Shown here one piece after another: positions 54,110 through 64,000 of a stretch of 64,000 nucleotides of DNA; positions within the stretch are counted from its first letter, which is position 1, and each line of letters begins with the position of its first letter. Position numbers and translations under genes: made by a program. This DNA comes from Cydia pomonella (lineage: Eukaryota; Arthropoda; Insecta; Lepidoptera; Tortricidae), in the NCBI RefSeq assembly GCF_033807575.1, contig NC_084729.1:310001-374000 (forward strand). The letters are read 5' to 3'. The notes under the pieces were generated by a model. The model did not search any database, had not been told where the DNA came from, and was given only the letters and a program-made list of their open reading frames with translations.

Positions 54110-54530
54110 CTGGAACAAATGATTGTGGTTAGTGAAATAAATGAATTAGTAGATACTTAGTAGTACACTTTAAGTGCCAAGCGACCCATTTCCAATACAC
54201 AATGAATACACCTAGCGTGTTTGGAAGTGAATGTGTTAAGCAAGGGTAGAAAATGGCAATTCCAGCTATGGGAGAAAAACGTTCCGGGAAACATCTTTCC
54301 TGTAGATTTTTTAAAAGTTTTAAATGTGTGTACATTTCATACCCTTGTATAGAATCTTCGTACTGTTTGTCTTGCAAAATAAACTATGTTCGTCATTTCA
54401 TTTCATGTCGTTTTTAAGTTAATTTTACTATATATATATGGACTTCTGGGTCTGAAATAAAGGTATATTTAATTTAATTTTTTATTTTTATTTATTTAGT
54501 TATTATTTTATTATTTTAGAATTTTATTAT
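54110..54530. other. Rox8 upstream intron, no feature seen
   Basis: The polypyrimidine tract for the acceptor at 54,109 is weak. Otherwise AT-rich DNA. Confidence 0.4.
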
Positions 54531-55763
54531 ACAGTACGTTACAGAATGAAAGGCAAAGAGACCCATTAATATTTAGGTCATACTGAGCAACTTTTTCTAT
54601 GAGACCAACCCCAAAATCGCGAAAAAAAAATGTTTACTCTCCCATAAACAATAGGGTTGTTTCCATCTACAAATCTTAGGGCAGAATTGTATCCCAATAA
54701 ATTCTTTTGGATTATAAGAACATGTTAAACTACTTTTAGGGGACCTGTAATGACCATATTTTTGTAAATATTGAATTTAAAATATCTTTTGGCACACGTC
54801 ACGTGACCAAACTCGAAACGCCTTTGAAGATTCTGATGACGTCACAACTCTCTGATTGACACTGTTGACAGTTAGGCGATAAACAACAAATGACAAATGT
54901 CAGTTGACAGGTCGTATCTTCTACGTGTGTATGTAGTTATATGTCAAACCGTAAACTGTGACGTCACACAATTTTCAAAGAGCGTTTTGGGCGCGAAAGC
55001 ATGCGTCAAAATATATTTTGTTAATTTAACATATTTAAAGCCGTTTTTAGTATAAAAGTTGAATTTTAGGGCAACTTTTAGTTAATATAGAACGTAATAC
55101 AAGCGTTTCAAAAATTGGAAACAACCCTATTACAAGATTACAACATCAAACCAGTAAAATGAATAAAACAGCCAAATTCTTTTCCGCGATTTTAGGGTCT
55201 GTCCCATAGTAAAATATCAAACATTTATTCAGCAAATAGGCCATTGTCATTTCATGTACATTTTTACAAACAATAAAAATTACAAAATACAATTATACAT
55301 ATGGTATCGATGAAATAATATATACTTTATTAGAGATGTATACTGCCTCTTCTAAATGTCAAATTACACAAAAAAAACTATAACAAAAAAAAAAACCAAC
55401 AAATACTAAAATTCTTTAGAGATGTATAAATCTCTCAGTGTCAGAGATAAAATATAGAAAAAAATTATTAAATTATCCTTAGAGATGTAGAGGGTCTCCA
55501 AGACTCGAATTCTTTTATAAATAATTAAGGACAAGAAATGAAATCAGACAAGTACTGAATGGAGTGTCTCACGTTAATGCCACTCAAAAGTAATGTTACA
55601 TACTTATAACATAACATGTAGCCCGTGCAAGCTTAAACAGACCGGTCTCCACAAACAGCACCCGTTCACGAGTATGACGCGTATCTCAGCCATCATAAGT
55701 TGCTCAGTATGAGCTAAATATTAATGGGTCTCTTTCTTTGCCTTTCGTTATATTACATACTGT
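54531..55763. mobile_element. Composite: MITE with two further insertions
   Basis: The outer ends are ACAGTACGTTACAGAATGAA and an inverted partner ending TATTACATACTGT, both with AAGGCAAAGAGACCCATTAA arms and TA flanks. Inside, 54,650-55,132 is a second element with ends CAATAGGGTTGTTTCCA and TGGAAACAACCCTATT. A third insert, 55,222-55,575, is an inverted copy of the repeat at 52,014-52,436. Confidence 0.75.
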
Positions 55764-56298
55764 ATAAGGTGAGGTGAGGTAAGACAAACATAGTTTATTT
55801 TGCTCGGGGCAAGACAAACCGTATGAGGATTCTATACAAGTGTTTGTCTTGCCCCGGTGACAGCCTTACCCCACCGGTAAGGTAACTTAGTAAACTTAGA
55901 TGTATTGAACATGGGAAATCACGCTTCGTCCATTTATCTACACATATAAACTCTATGATGCGTTCAAACATCGAAAATTATAGCCAGCATAATGATAAAC
56001 TATTTTGCTGCAACATTATTTTTTTTGATAATGTTATTATTGCGCCATATTTACATCGATATCGATTTAATAGACATTCGAATTTCGAACATCTCAGTTA
56101 AACAAAGGAATTTGAGTAGATCTCATTTCTAGTCAGTCGAGTTAATTTTTTATTGAGTGTGACATCAAACGCCGCAATGGCGGTCGTAACATGCGGTTCT
56201 TGAATACATGATAGCGAGCTTATAATTTGTGTGTAGAGTATAATACACCTTTCATTATGTAGCACTTGCGTATACTGCCATTATATTTATGATGTCGC
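55764..56298. other. Rox8 upstream intron, no feature seen
   Basis: Contains a short palindromic pair near 55,770-55,865 around GACAAACATAGTTTATTTTG and CTATACAAGTGTTTGTCTTG. No gene. Confidence 0.4.
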
Positions 56299-56657
56299 CA
56301 AGGATCAGGAACCGGTTAAATTTCCAAACCGCAATCATGTACTTAGCGAAAAACCTTTTAATTTCTGTTTCGCTCGTAAAACCGTTATTTTTAAACCAGT
56401 GTTCAGGAGAACCTTTTCATAAAGTTCTTGTTAGATTAACCGGTTTAGAACAATAAAAACCGGTGTCTTTCCATGTGGGTGTCTTTGTTTACGCGACACA
56501 CCACCAGGCCGGATGGCCGTGTCGTCGCTCGTCGAATAAACCGGTTTATTTCGGTTATAATAAAGTTCTTAACACGTTTGCGTTCTTATGAAAGTAAAGA
56601 GTAAAACCAAAATAAATCTGTATTTACCGCTATTTTTAAAACCGGTTCTGAAGCTTG
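56299..56657. mobile_element. hAT-like MITE, 359 bp, opposite orientation to 51,563
   Basis: Ends CAAGGATCAGGAACCGG and CCGGTTCTGAAGCTTG. The flanking octamers GATGTCGC and GATGCCGC differ by one base. Internal parts such as CGTTCTTATGAAAGT match the complement of the 51.5-kb element. Confidence 0.75.
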
Positions 56658-56659
56658 GA

Positions 56660-57159
56660 TGCCGCATAACCTCAATTCATAAAATATTTTTGACCGTTTA
56701 ATTAAACATGCTTTTCCACGTTTCAGTTACATTTCTCCTTTTTTAACAAAACAAGGTTTTAAATTCGTCCAAAACTCTTATCGACGATGTAAACATTTTT
56801 ACGAGGTACATTAAACATTTATGTCACAGAGAGAGACGAAAGATCTGGCCGGGCACGTGTCAGATAAGGACGGATGCGAGGGTCAGGAGGGTCGGCCATT
56901 TCATTTGGTTCAGTAGTCACGTCGGGTTTAGGGTTCCGCAGGTTGGATTGCAGATTTTATGGTTTTTGGAAAAGAGGCTTTAGTGTTATTCTAATAAAGT
57001 GGGTATTCCAAAAAATAAAGCTGATACTTTTGTGATAGCTTGTAAAGTTTTTAAGGCGCTCGCTGAGCACTGAGCGGACAGCCGTGCGTGTCCAGAATCC
57101 CTATCATTATTTAACAAAAACCTGTGGTTGATGAGTCAAAAATAAAATTACGCATTTTT
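56660..57159. other. Rox8 upstream intron, no feature seen
   Basis: AT-rich, no exon with RRM motifs. Confidence 0.4.
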
Positions 57160-57394
57160 AACCGACTTCAAAAAAGGAGGAGGTTCTCAATTCGACTGTT
57201 TTTTTTTTTGTATGTATGTTACTCGATATCTCCGAGAATCGTGAACCGATTTTCAATTTATCGTACGGGTATAACTCCGAGATGGTCCCGTTGACCAAGT
57301 CGGGGTCTCATGATGGGATCTTAGAGAAATCGAGGGAACTCTTCTAATGTTATAGGTACATGTATGGCGCTTTTGGTAATATTTGAAGTCGGTT
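57160..57394. mobile_element. MITE with AACCGACTTCAAA ends
   Basis: Begins AACCGACTTCAAAAAAGGAG and ends ATTTGAAGTCGGTT, with TATCTCCGAGAATCGTGAAC inside, a pattern very common in lepidopteran genomes. Confidence 0.8.
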
Positions 57395-57738
57395 TTATTT
57401 TTTGTTAAAAAGTTTTTTAGAAGCAATTTTCATAGTAAATAGCTTTTGTGTAGTTATTTATTTTAAGATTATTACAATAAAATGTTTACCCAGATATTGG
57501 TTGTTGCATTAATAAATAAATCATGCTTTGTATTTTTCGTGTATTACCTGACGAATAACTTTTTGAATTTAAATAGCGACTATTACATATTGATATTATA
57601 CATAGACATTAACTGTTTTGGTAGGGCAATAAACAAGAATTTACAAACGAGTGTGAATTGAGACCTGAAGCTTTTGTGCAAAACTAGTTGCAAATTTTTA
57701 ATGATTGGTTTTAGACCATGCTCGTGATTTTCTCCATC

Positions 57739-58117
57739 GAGCAACAGTTATACCGGGTGTGGCCTGTAATACGAGCAACAGTTATACCGGGTGTGGCCTG
57801 TAACACGAGCAACAGTTATACTGGGTGTCGCCTGTAACACGAGCAACAGTTATACCGGGTGTGGCCTGTACCACGAGCAACAGTTATACCGGGTGTGGCC
57901 TGTAACACGAGCAACAGTTATACCGGGTGTCGCCTGTAACACGAGCAACAGTTATACCGGGTGTGGCCTGTACCACGAGCAACAGTTATACCGGGTGTCG
58001 CCTGTAACACGAGCATCAGTTATACCGGGTGTGGCCTGTACCACGAGCAACAGTTATACCGGGTGTGGCCTGTAACACAAGCAACAGTTATACCGGGTGT
58101 GGCCTGTAACACGAGCA
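57739..58117. repeat. Minisatellite, 34-bp unit, about 11 copies
   Basis: Unit landmarks are ACGAGCAACAGTTATACCGG and GTGTGGCCTGTAAC. Single-base variants (TGTGG/TGTCG, TAAC/TACC) alternate among units in a semi-ordered way. Apparent reading frames through it are a by-product of three units making 102 bases. Confidence 0.92.
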
Positions 58118-58192
58118 ATAAATTTAACTGTAGACTGTACAGGCCAAGATTGCTACTTATTTGTATTTGTTGTTCAATCGTATTAAGATCTT

Positions 58193-58425
58193 AAAAAAGC
58201 GGACAAGTGCGAGTCAGACTCGCCCACCGAGGGCTCCGTACTTTTTAGTATTCGTTGTTATAGCGGCAACAGAAATAAGAGTACGTCATCTGTGAAAATT
58301 TCAACTGTCTATTATGGTTCATGAGATACAGCCTGATGACAGACGGACAGACAGACAGACGGACGGACAGCGGAGTCTTAGTATTAGGGTCCCGTTTTAC
58401 CCTTTGGGTTCGGAACCCTAAAAAA
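58193..58425 (+). mobile_element. Family G repeat, short form
   Basis: GCGGACAAGTGCGAGTCAGA, GTTGTTATAGCGGCAACAGA, a GACAGACAGACAGACGGACG run and TTCGGAACCCTAAAAAAGCG. Closest to 15,371-15,655. Confidence 0.7.
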
Positions 58426-58429
58426 GCGT

Positions 58430-59070
58430 TTCGATGTAGTTACGACCCTACATCTTAAAGCGGGAATGCGGAATGATATTTTTGTGACTTGTAAAGTTTT
58501 CAAATAATTACCTAATATTATGAGGTGTTCTTCATTTTTTTAATCTGAATAATTTATTAAAAACACAATTAAAATCATATCAAGACAGATGTCAGATCCA
58601 CGACGCAGGCTTCGTCAATAAACACAAGCAAAAAAAAAAAACATCCACAACACGCTTCGTCATCGTAATATGCACCTATCCTACAAAATATATATCCACA
58701 ACACGTTTCGTCAACGGCCTACCTAGTATCTATATAACAAAAAGCAATAAACAAATAGAAACCTACCCCCCACTCTGATTTTCACCCGGACCAAAAGTGC
58801 CAAAAATACTGGCGGCATTGGCATTGGCATTATTTAAAAAGTAACGATTTACTCTAAGAATAAATTAAATTACTTTTGTTACAAGTAGACACACTACTAT
58901 CAAAGATGTATATAACTTCGTATACTATCTACACTATAAACGAAATAAATGCCATGTACAAAAAAATAAAAGAAGAAAAAAGAAGAAAGAAGAAGAAGGA
59001 AGAGAAAGGGAGTACCAGAAACCTTCAGAAATTGTCATATACTTGGGAATTTCGACCCATGCTACCGAGC
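58430..59070. other. Rox8 upstream intron, no feature seen
   Basis: Low-complexity AAGAAGAAG near 58,970 and a near-duplicate AACACGCTTCGTCA / AACACGTTTCGTCA phrase at 58,649 and 58,698. Confidence 0.4.
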
Positions 59071-59071
59071 C

Positions 59072-59190
59072 CAGGTGGCCGAGCGGCTCAGGCATTTGTC
59101 GCGTAAACGGAGGACGTTGGTTCGATTCCAGCCTTGGGCACTGAAGGCCTTGGTCATCTTTTCCTAAGTAACGACTTTGCGGAAATCCAT
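59072..59190 (+). mobile_element. SINE family 3, tRNA-derived head
   Basis: GCCCAGGTGGCCGAGCGGCT has a tRNA Leu/Ser-like A-box and GTTGGTTCGATTCCAGCC a B-box. The acceptor stem can pair (GCCCAGG with CCTTGGGC), but no regular anticodon arm forms and a SINE-like body follows, so it is a SINE rather than a working tRNA gene. Confidence 0.65.
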
Positions 59191-59261
59191 ATGAATTTAA
59201 ACAAAAATATTACTTTACAAATCCGCGAAATTACAAATTAATTATTGAATTGCTCAACGAG

Positions 59262-59384
59262 GGGGGGGTCGGCAACGCGCATGTGACTCCTCTGGAGTTG
59301 CGGGCGTACATAGGCTACGGAGACTGCTTACCATCAGGCGGGCCGTATGCTTGTTTGCCACCGACGTAGTATAAAAAAAAATAG
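59262..59384 (+). mobile_element. T1 tail fragment
   Basis: GGTCGGCAACGCGCATGTGA, CTCTGGAGTTGCGGGCGTAC, CATCAGGCGGGCCGTATGCT and an A-run. Confidence 0.7.
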
Positions 59385-59714
59385 TAACATACTAGGTTAC
59401 TTGCGAATTTTTTGCATTTCGCAGCAATGCCGCGCTGCAATTCTGTCAACATTAGAATGCAATCTTAAAGGTACATATTAGCCAAATTTCAAGGAAGGGA
59501 CATGCTGTCGCTGCCTCTCAGAAATGGAATGCAACCTAAAATTATCTTCATATCTGAATAGATGTCGGCTTTCGGACGCCTCGTATTTTACTGCGATGAT
59601 GCATCTGCCAACTCACAGACTAATATTCTAGAACGAGTCATACTTGGCGAGTGGGGCGCCATTCGTAGCGGAAAAATGAAGAACCAGGATATATCCGGGT
59701 GGTCTACATTTTTG

Positions 59715-59815
59715 TGTTCCTGCCGGTGAGTAAGTTTGCCAGAACTCAACGAGGGTGCGTAGTGTTAGGGCCGGCAACGTGCATGTAACTCCTCTGGAGT
59801 TGCAATAGTACATAA
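59715..59815 (+). mobile_element. T1 tail fragment
   Basis: TGCCGGTGAGTAAGTTTGCC, GGGCCGGCAACGTGCATGTA and ACTCCTCTGGAGTTGCAATA. Confidence 0.65.
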
Positions 59816-59867
59816 AAAACATTTAGTAATAGTAGTAAAACACTATTACAGGAAAAAACACACATTA

Positions 59868-60060
59868 GTACAACGGTAAGGGTATTTATTTGTGTGATGA
59901 CCACAGATATTTCTTCCGGAGTCATGGATGTTTTCGACGTATTTAAGTACCTGTTTGTATATTTATATATATAATTGTCTGAGTACCCACAACATAAGCC
60001 TTCTTGGCTTACCGTGGGACTTAGTCAATTTGTGTAAGAATGTCCCTATAATATTTATTT
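59868..60060 (+). mobile_element. SINE family 1, 5'-truncated
   Basis: GGTATTTATTTGTGTGATGA, GTATTTAAGTACCTGTTTG and CTTACCGTGGGACTTAGTCA; the tRNA-like head is absent. Confidence 0.7.
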
Positions 60061-60155
60061 TTATTTTTATAAAATATTTCAATGTCACTAATAAAAATTC
60101 AACAAACTTAAATTTAAATTATCAAAACTATAGTGTAATCGAACAAACATCAATA

Positions 60156-60500
60156 TTAATATGCGCCTCCACCCTGCATCGTACCTGGCTCAAAAGTACC
60201 CATAATGCCTGCAGCATTTCCTCGCTGCACTGCAATTGAGATCTGTTGAACCAGGTACGATCCAGAGCGGGGGTCGCAGCCCCTCTCCCGAAGACGCCGA
60301 CCCAGTTCTGCAATCAGGCGACGAGCCTCAGAGCCCCAGGGCCCCGCGGTCTCTATTGCCACCGGTACGAAATCGTATCTTGATTCCAGGGCGGAGTATT
60401 TAGTGTGCTTTAGCTTAGCGGCGGATTCCGCCGCTGAGCCAGCACACCGTGTGGTTTGCCTCAAGTGGGACGCGGCAAAGGTGCTTACACAAGTCGCGTC
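60156..60500 (-). pseudogene. 'IAVQRGNAAG' retroelement fragment
   Basis: A minus frame of 116 codons includes YDFVPVAIETAGPWGSEARR, LIAELGRRLRERG and SYLVQQISIAVQRGNAAGIM. It is the longest and best-preserved of four fragments of this family in the window and shows the 'FVP.A.ETAGPWG' lead-in. Confidence 0.65.
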
Positions 60501-60509
60501 CCACAAGAG

Positions 60510-61399
60510 ACAGCGTCCCCTTTATATAATGTATTTAATGAATTCAGTTTAAGGAGATTGGGATTCTTATTTACGTGTGTGTGTGTCATCCCATTCATTC
60601 TCACTTCGTTCCATTCGCCTCTCTCTAAATTGCACGACCAATAATAAAGTTCTGACCACAAAACGGTATTGGCGGCTATCCAAGTAGACCCGGGAATGTT
60701 TTGTTTATGGTTGTGAATGGAATCCATAAATAAACTATATTTATGTTTTTTCACGTATGCGCGATATGTTTTAGACATCATGAAAGCTGATAAGTTTAAT
60801 TTGTTTTTTATTTTTCATTTAGTCGTATTTTAGTTTTAGTCTCTTAGGTTTTAAGGGATTAATTTTATTTTTCTTCATTACAACAAAATTTGTTATGTGC
60901 CGTAAAAAATACTGTATTTGAAAACAATAATAATAAATTATCAAATGTCAAAAAGTCTTAACTAAAAATATTAAAAATAGTAACTGCTATAGTAATAGTA
61001 ACATTGTTAATTAAAGTAGAAAGGGTAGAAATATTTGTCAAGCAAAAATGCCTTATGCTTAGTTTGGAACCTGTTGACATTGGCCATGGTCTCCAAATCA
61101 GTTGGTAATCAATACAGAACAGAATAGTAACCTGTTAAACAAATGCAAACATATGTGAGCCTCAGTACACGCGGCTTAAATAGCTTGGACGCTAGACGCT
61201 ACGCTGCACGCCTCGCCTCACGCTCCGCTTATCGCTGCCACTGAGGCCGTACACTAACGCTAACAACTGCATTTGGCGTGAACCCAAAACTACAAAGCGA
61301 CGATAATTCGAAACCATTCTCGCATAGTTTTCAGTTTGTCTTAAGGGGAGACCGGGGTGATTTTGGATCAATAAATAAAATAAATACTTAAACAACTTT
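60510..61399. other. Rox8 upstream intron, no feature seen
   Basis: AT-rich apart from a GC-rich phrase near 61,195-61,240 (TACGCTGCACGCCTCGCCTC). No gene. Confidence 0.35.
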
Positions 61400-61650
61400 C
61401 GACCTGGTCCCACAATCATCATCACCGTCATAATTTTAGCCTCCACTGCTGAGCATAGGCCTCTCTTCGTGTACACCACTTATCTCGGTCCTGGGCTAGT
61501 CGCATCCAGAAGTGTCTCGCGATTTTCCGTATGTCATCCACCCAACGAGCCAACGGAAGCCATGTGCATCTGTCATCTGAAAGCGACCCCCAATCTGTCA
61601 ACATTTTGTCCCACCTGCCATCACTCTGCCTGGCAATATGTCCCACAATA
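61400..61650 (-). pseudogene. RTE-clade LINE 3' end
   Basis: The minus strand encodes GHIARQSDGRWDKMLTDWG, RWVDDIRKIARHFWMRLAQD and TRREAYAQQW, matching the copy at 24,211-24,690. The tail is GATGATGATTG in sense. Confidence 0.85.
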
Positions 61651-61769
61651 TGTTCAGTAAAGCCAAGTGTACGATTTCGTCCCGGTTGCCGTTGAGACGG
61701 CGGGCCCTTGGTGTGCCGAGGCCAAAGCCTTTATCAAGAGCATAGGGCGTCGGCTGTCGACTGTTGACT

Positions 61770-61912
61770 TAAATACATAGAAAACACCCATGACTCAGGA
61801 ATAAATATCCATGCTCATCACACGAATAAATGCCCTTACCAGGATTTGAACTCGGGACCATCAGCTTCGTAGGCAGGGTCACTACCCACTAGGCTAAACC
61901 GGTTGTCAGATT
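61770..61912 (-). mobile_element. SINE family 1, head half
   Basis: Minus strand: ACAACCGGTTTAGCCTAGTG, GAAGCTGATGGTCCCGAGTT, CAAATCCTGGTAAGGGCA. Confidence 0.8.
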
Positions 61913-62230
61913 TATCTAGAGTTTTAAGTATGTATATCAAATAATTGATAGAATCAGGCGTTCTTTTGCGGATATCCATGCTAATTAAAACAAAAAAAAT
62001 GTTAATTTATTAATCCATTATGTATAAGCAAAGTAACATTTCTTGTTTTAATTAGTATGTATATCTTCGTTTGGTACCCATAGTACTCAGGTACAAGCTA
62101 TGCGTAATTTTGAGGCTAGGTCTATCTGTGTAAGATTCTTCGTTTATTATTTATTACCATGTCAACCTAACCCTGTTTGGTCCGTATATATATATTTTTC
62201 TTATTCTAATTCCGTTTACTGTCAGTAATC

Positions 62231-62340
62231 TCTAAGCCCGCTGACAGTGGGGCGGCATTGGCTTCTACCCAAATACTAGACGTTTTGCTTATAGCTCGAT
62301 CTGTAGAAAGGACATCGTCGGTATGTTGTATAATATCGCC
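62231..62340. repeat. Dispersed repeat, twin of 63,778-63,870
   Basis: CCGCTGACAGTGGGGCGGCA, AGACGTTTTGCTTATAGCTC and GACATCGTCGGTATGTT match the right-edge copy. Confidence 0.65.
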
Positions 62341-62411
62341 TTGCTCTTATATCGTATATATTGGAATATATCGAAATTGGATACTTTATATATCGACACA
62401 TATAGTATTAT

Positions 62412-62668
62412 TTCGACGACCGGTTTGGCCTAGTGGGTAGTGACCCTGCCTACAAAGCTGAAGGTCCCGGGTTCAAATCCTGGTAAGGGCATTTATTCGT
62501 GTGATGAGCATGGATATTTGTTCCTGAGTCATGGGTGTTTTCTATGTATTTAAGTATTTAGAAATATTTATATATTATATATATCGTTGTCTAAGTGCCC
62601 TCAACACAAGCCTTATTGAGCTTACTGTGGGACTTAGTCAATTTGTGTAATAATGTCCTATAATATAA
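62412..62668 (+). mobile_element. SINE family 1, full-length copy
   Basis: GACGACCGGTTTGGCCTAGT, GGTCCCGGGTTCAAATCCTG, TGAGCATGGATATTTGTTCC and CTTACTGTGGGACTTAGTCA followed by an A-run. Confidence 0.88.
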
Positions 62669-62754
62669 AAAAAAAAAAAAAAATTTCAATTTCATTAGGT
62701 AACTTTAGCTATATAATAAATGCAGTTATTCATAATTTAAAACAGTATTAGGTC

Positions 62755-63140
62755 GATGTCGACACGTCGGTGGAAAACAAGCATACGGCCCGACTACAGC
62801 AGTCTTCATAGCCCACGTACGCTTAAAACTCCGGAGGAGTAACATGCGCGTTGCCGACCCTAACACTTCGCACCCTCGTTGAGCTCTGGCAATCTTACTC
62901 ACCGGCGGGAACACAACACTATGAATAGGGTCTAGTGTTATTTGGCTGCGGTTTTCTGTAAGGTGGAGGTACTTCCCCAGTTGGGCTCGTTCTATTCTAG
63001 GAATGATATCCGCTGTGCTGTGACTTACCACACAAAGCGAGATGACATTCACCATGTTCATACCTCTCTTAAAATATTTCATAAGGTAACTTAATAATAA
63101 CAATTCAGCCTGAATACGTCCCACTGCTGCTCCTCTCATG
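62755..63140 (-). mobile_element. T1 LINE tail with longer 3' region, copy 1
   Basis: AACAAGCATACGGCCCGACT, GGAGGAGTAACATGCGCGTT and the stretch GGCTGCGGTTTTCTGTAAGG, CGAGATGACATTCACCATGT, shared with copy 2. Confidence 0.7.
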
Positions 63141-63204
63141 TTCGAGAGGATTAAAGCTATACAAGAAATGTAGGTATTTACATATTAAAATATGGAATCT
63201 ACAT

Positions 63205-63290
63205 GACTTTCTAGCCCAGTCAGTAGTGACCCTACCTATTAAGAAGCTAGAGACAGAGTTCGAATCTCGGAAAGGGCATTTATTAGTGTG
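63205..63290 (+). mobile_element. SINE family 1, decayed head
   Basis: CTAGCCCAGTCAGTAGTGAC, GAGTTCGAATCTCGGAAAGG and GCATTTATTAGTGTG. Confidence 0.6.
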
Positions 63291-63394
63291 TTGAATTTTT
63301 TATGAGAGTTAATGTGTCCAGCTGTCATGATTAATAATTTATTGCTTCAAATAAAAAGGTTTTTAATATCTGAAAGTATGTTTGAATTTTTTTT

Positions 63395-63740
63395 ATATTA
63401 CATCCGTGGCAAACAAGCATATGGCCCGCCTGATGGTAAGCAGTATCCGTAGCCTATGTAAGCCTGCAACTCCAGAGGAGTTACATGCGCGTTGCCGACC
63501 CTAACCCCCTCCCACCCCTCATTGAGCTCTGGCAACCTTACTCACCGGCAGGAACACAACACTATGAGTAGGGTCTAGTGTTATTTGGCTGCGGTTTTCT
63601 GTAAGGTGGAGGTACTTCCCCAGTTGGGCTCTGCTCTAGACCTGGAATGACATCCGCTGTGCTGTGCCCTACCACACAGAGCGAGATGACATTCACAATG
63701 TCCATGCCTCTCTTGTGGACGTAGTTTAAGGACGTACCTG
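63395..63740 (-). mobile_element. T1 LINE tail with longer 3' region, copy 2
   Basis: CAAACAAGCATATGGCCCGC, CTCCAGAGGAGTTACATGCG, TTATTTGGCTGCGGTTTTCT and AGCGAGATGACATTCACAAT. The block is continuous with 63,778-63,870. Confidence 0.7.
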
Positions 63741-63777
63741 GGTCCAAAACCTTGTATTTAATGAAGTGATTTACATA

Positions 63778-63870
63778 ACCCCGCTGACAGTGGGCCGTAT
63801 TGGCTTGTACCCAACTTCTAGACGGTTTGCTTATAGCTCTATGTCGAGTGGACATCGTCGGCATGTTTTA
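63778..63870. repeat. Dispersed repeat, twin of 62,231-62,340
   Basis: CCGCTGACAGTGGGCCGTAT, AGACGGTTTGCTTATAGCTC and GGACATCGTCGGCATGTTTT. Confidence 0.65.
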
Positions 63871-64000
63871 AATCTTCGTAACCCACTTTCAAGTGCCCTT
63901 AAATCGTAAATATTGGAATTTGTATACAGTGGGCTCGGATAACCCGACAGATTTTAAAGGTGAAAAAACGGACACGTTTTGCGAGTTTCCTTTACGACTT

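Noticed and set aside
57791..58194. Two overlapping plus-strand frames in the minisatellite
   Set aside because: They result from a 34-base unit cycling through all frames; no gene structure.
59072..59150. Possible tRNA gene with A- and B-box
   Set aside because: The anticodon arm cannot be folded into a standard form and a SINE body follows.
1..64000. CRISPR arrays, bacterial operons, riboswitches, rRNA
   Set aside because: None seen. The direct repeats present are minisatellites, SINEs and exon copies in eukaryotic DNA.

Overview
This looks like intron-rich, AT-rich insect nuclear DNA, most likely from a moth or butterfly. The evidence is the density of tRNA-derived SINEs, RTE-, jockey- and CR1-like LINE tails, foldback elements and TA, TTAA or 8-bp target duplications, together with small exons that have GT-AG borders. 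There are no bacterial-type genes. Nothing could be searched against a database, so every family name rests on motifs read by eye.

Two host genes can be built from spliced exons, both on the minus strand. Gene A (about 3,078-11,591, probably continuing left) has a TATA-plus-initiator promoter, a split signal peptide and phase-compatible exons. It encodes a secreted Gly/Leu/Pro/Ala repeat protein whose main exon is about 20 copies of an 11-residue unit, GLPGAGLPGAS. I do not recognise it as a named family; it resembles collagen-like, elastomeric or silk-type structural proteins. Gene B (31,458-54,109, continuing right) is the 3' two thirds of a TIA-1/TIAR/Rox8 RNA-binding protein: end of RRM2, all of RRM3, a Q/Y/G-rich tail and the stop codon. 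RRM1 and the start of RRM2 must lie beyond 64,000.

The oddest feature is inside Rox8. Three neighbouring exons each have partial copies just downstream in the sense direction: one of the RRM2 exon, two of the RRM3 exon, and a roughly 110-bp tandem array of four extra copies of the last RRM3 exon that keep donor- and acceptor-like ends.

Layout: 1-2,741, a jockey/CR1-type LINE with an apparently intact ORF2 running off the left edge; 3-11.6 kb, gene A with repeats in its introns; 11.7-20.4 kb, dense nested transposons including a hAT-like element with a perfect 8-bp duplication; 20.4-31 kb, mostly AT-rich DNA with tandem repeats and LINE scraps; 31.4-54.1 kb, Rox8 with introns full of SINEs and MITEs; 54.1-64 kb, probably the large upstream Rox8 intron, holding nested MITEs, a 34-bp minisatellite and SINE/LINE fragments. 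The two genes share orientation but show no functional link.
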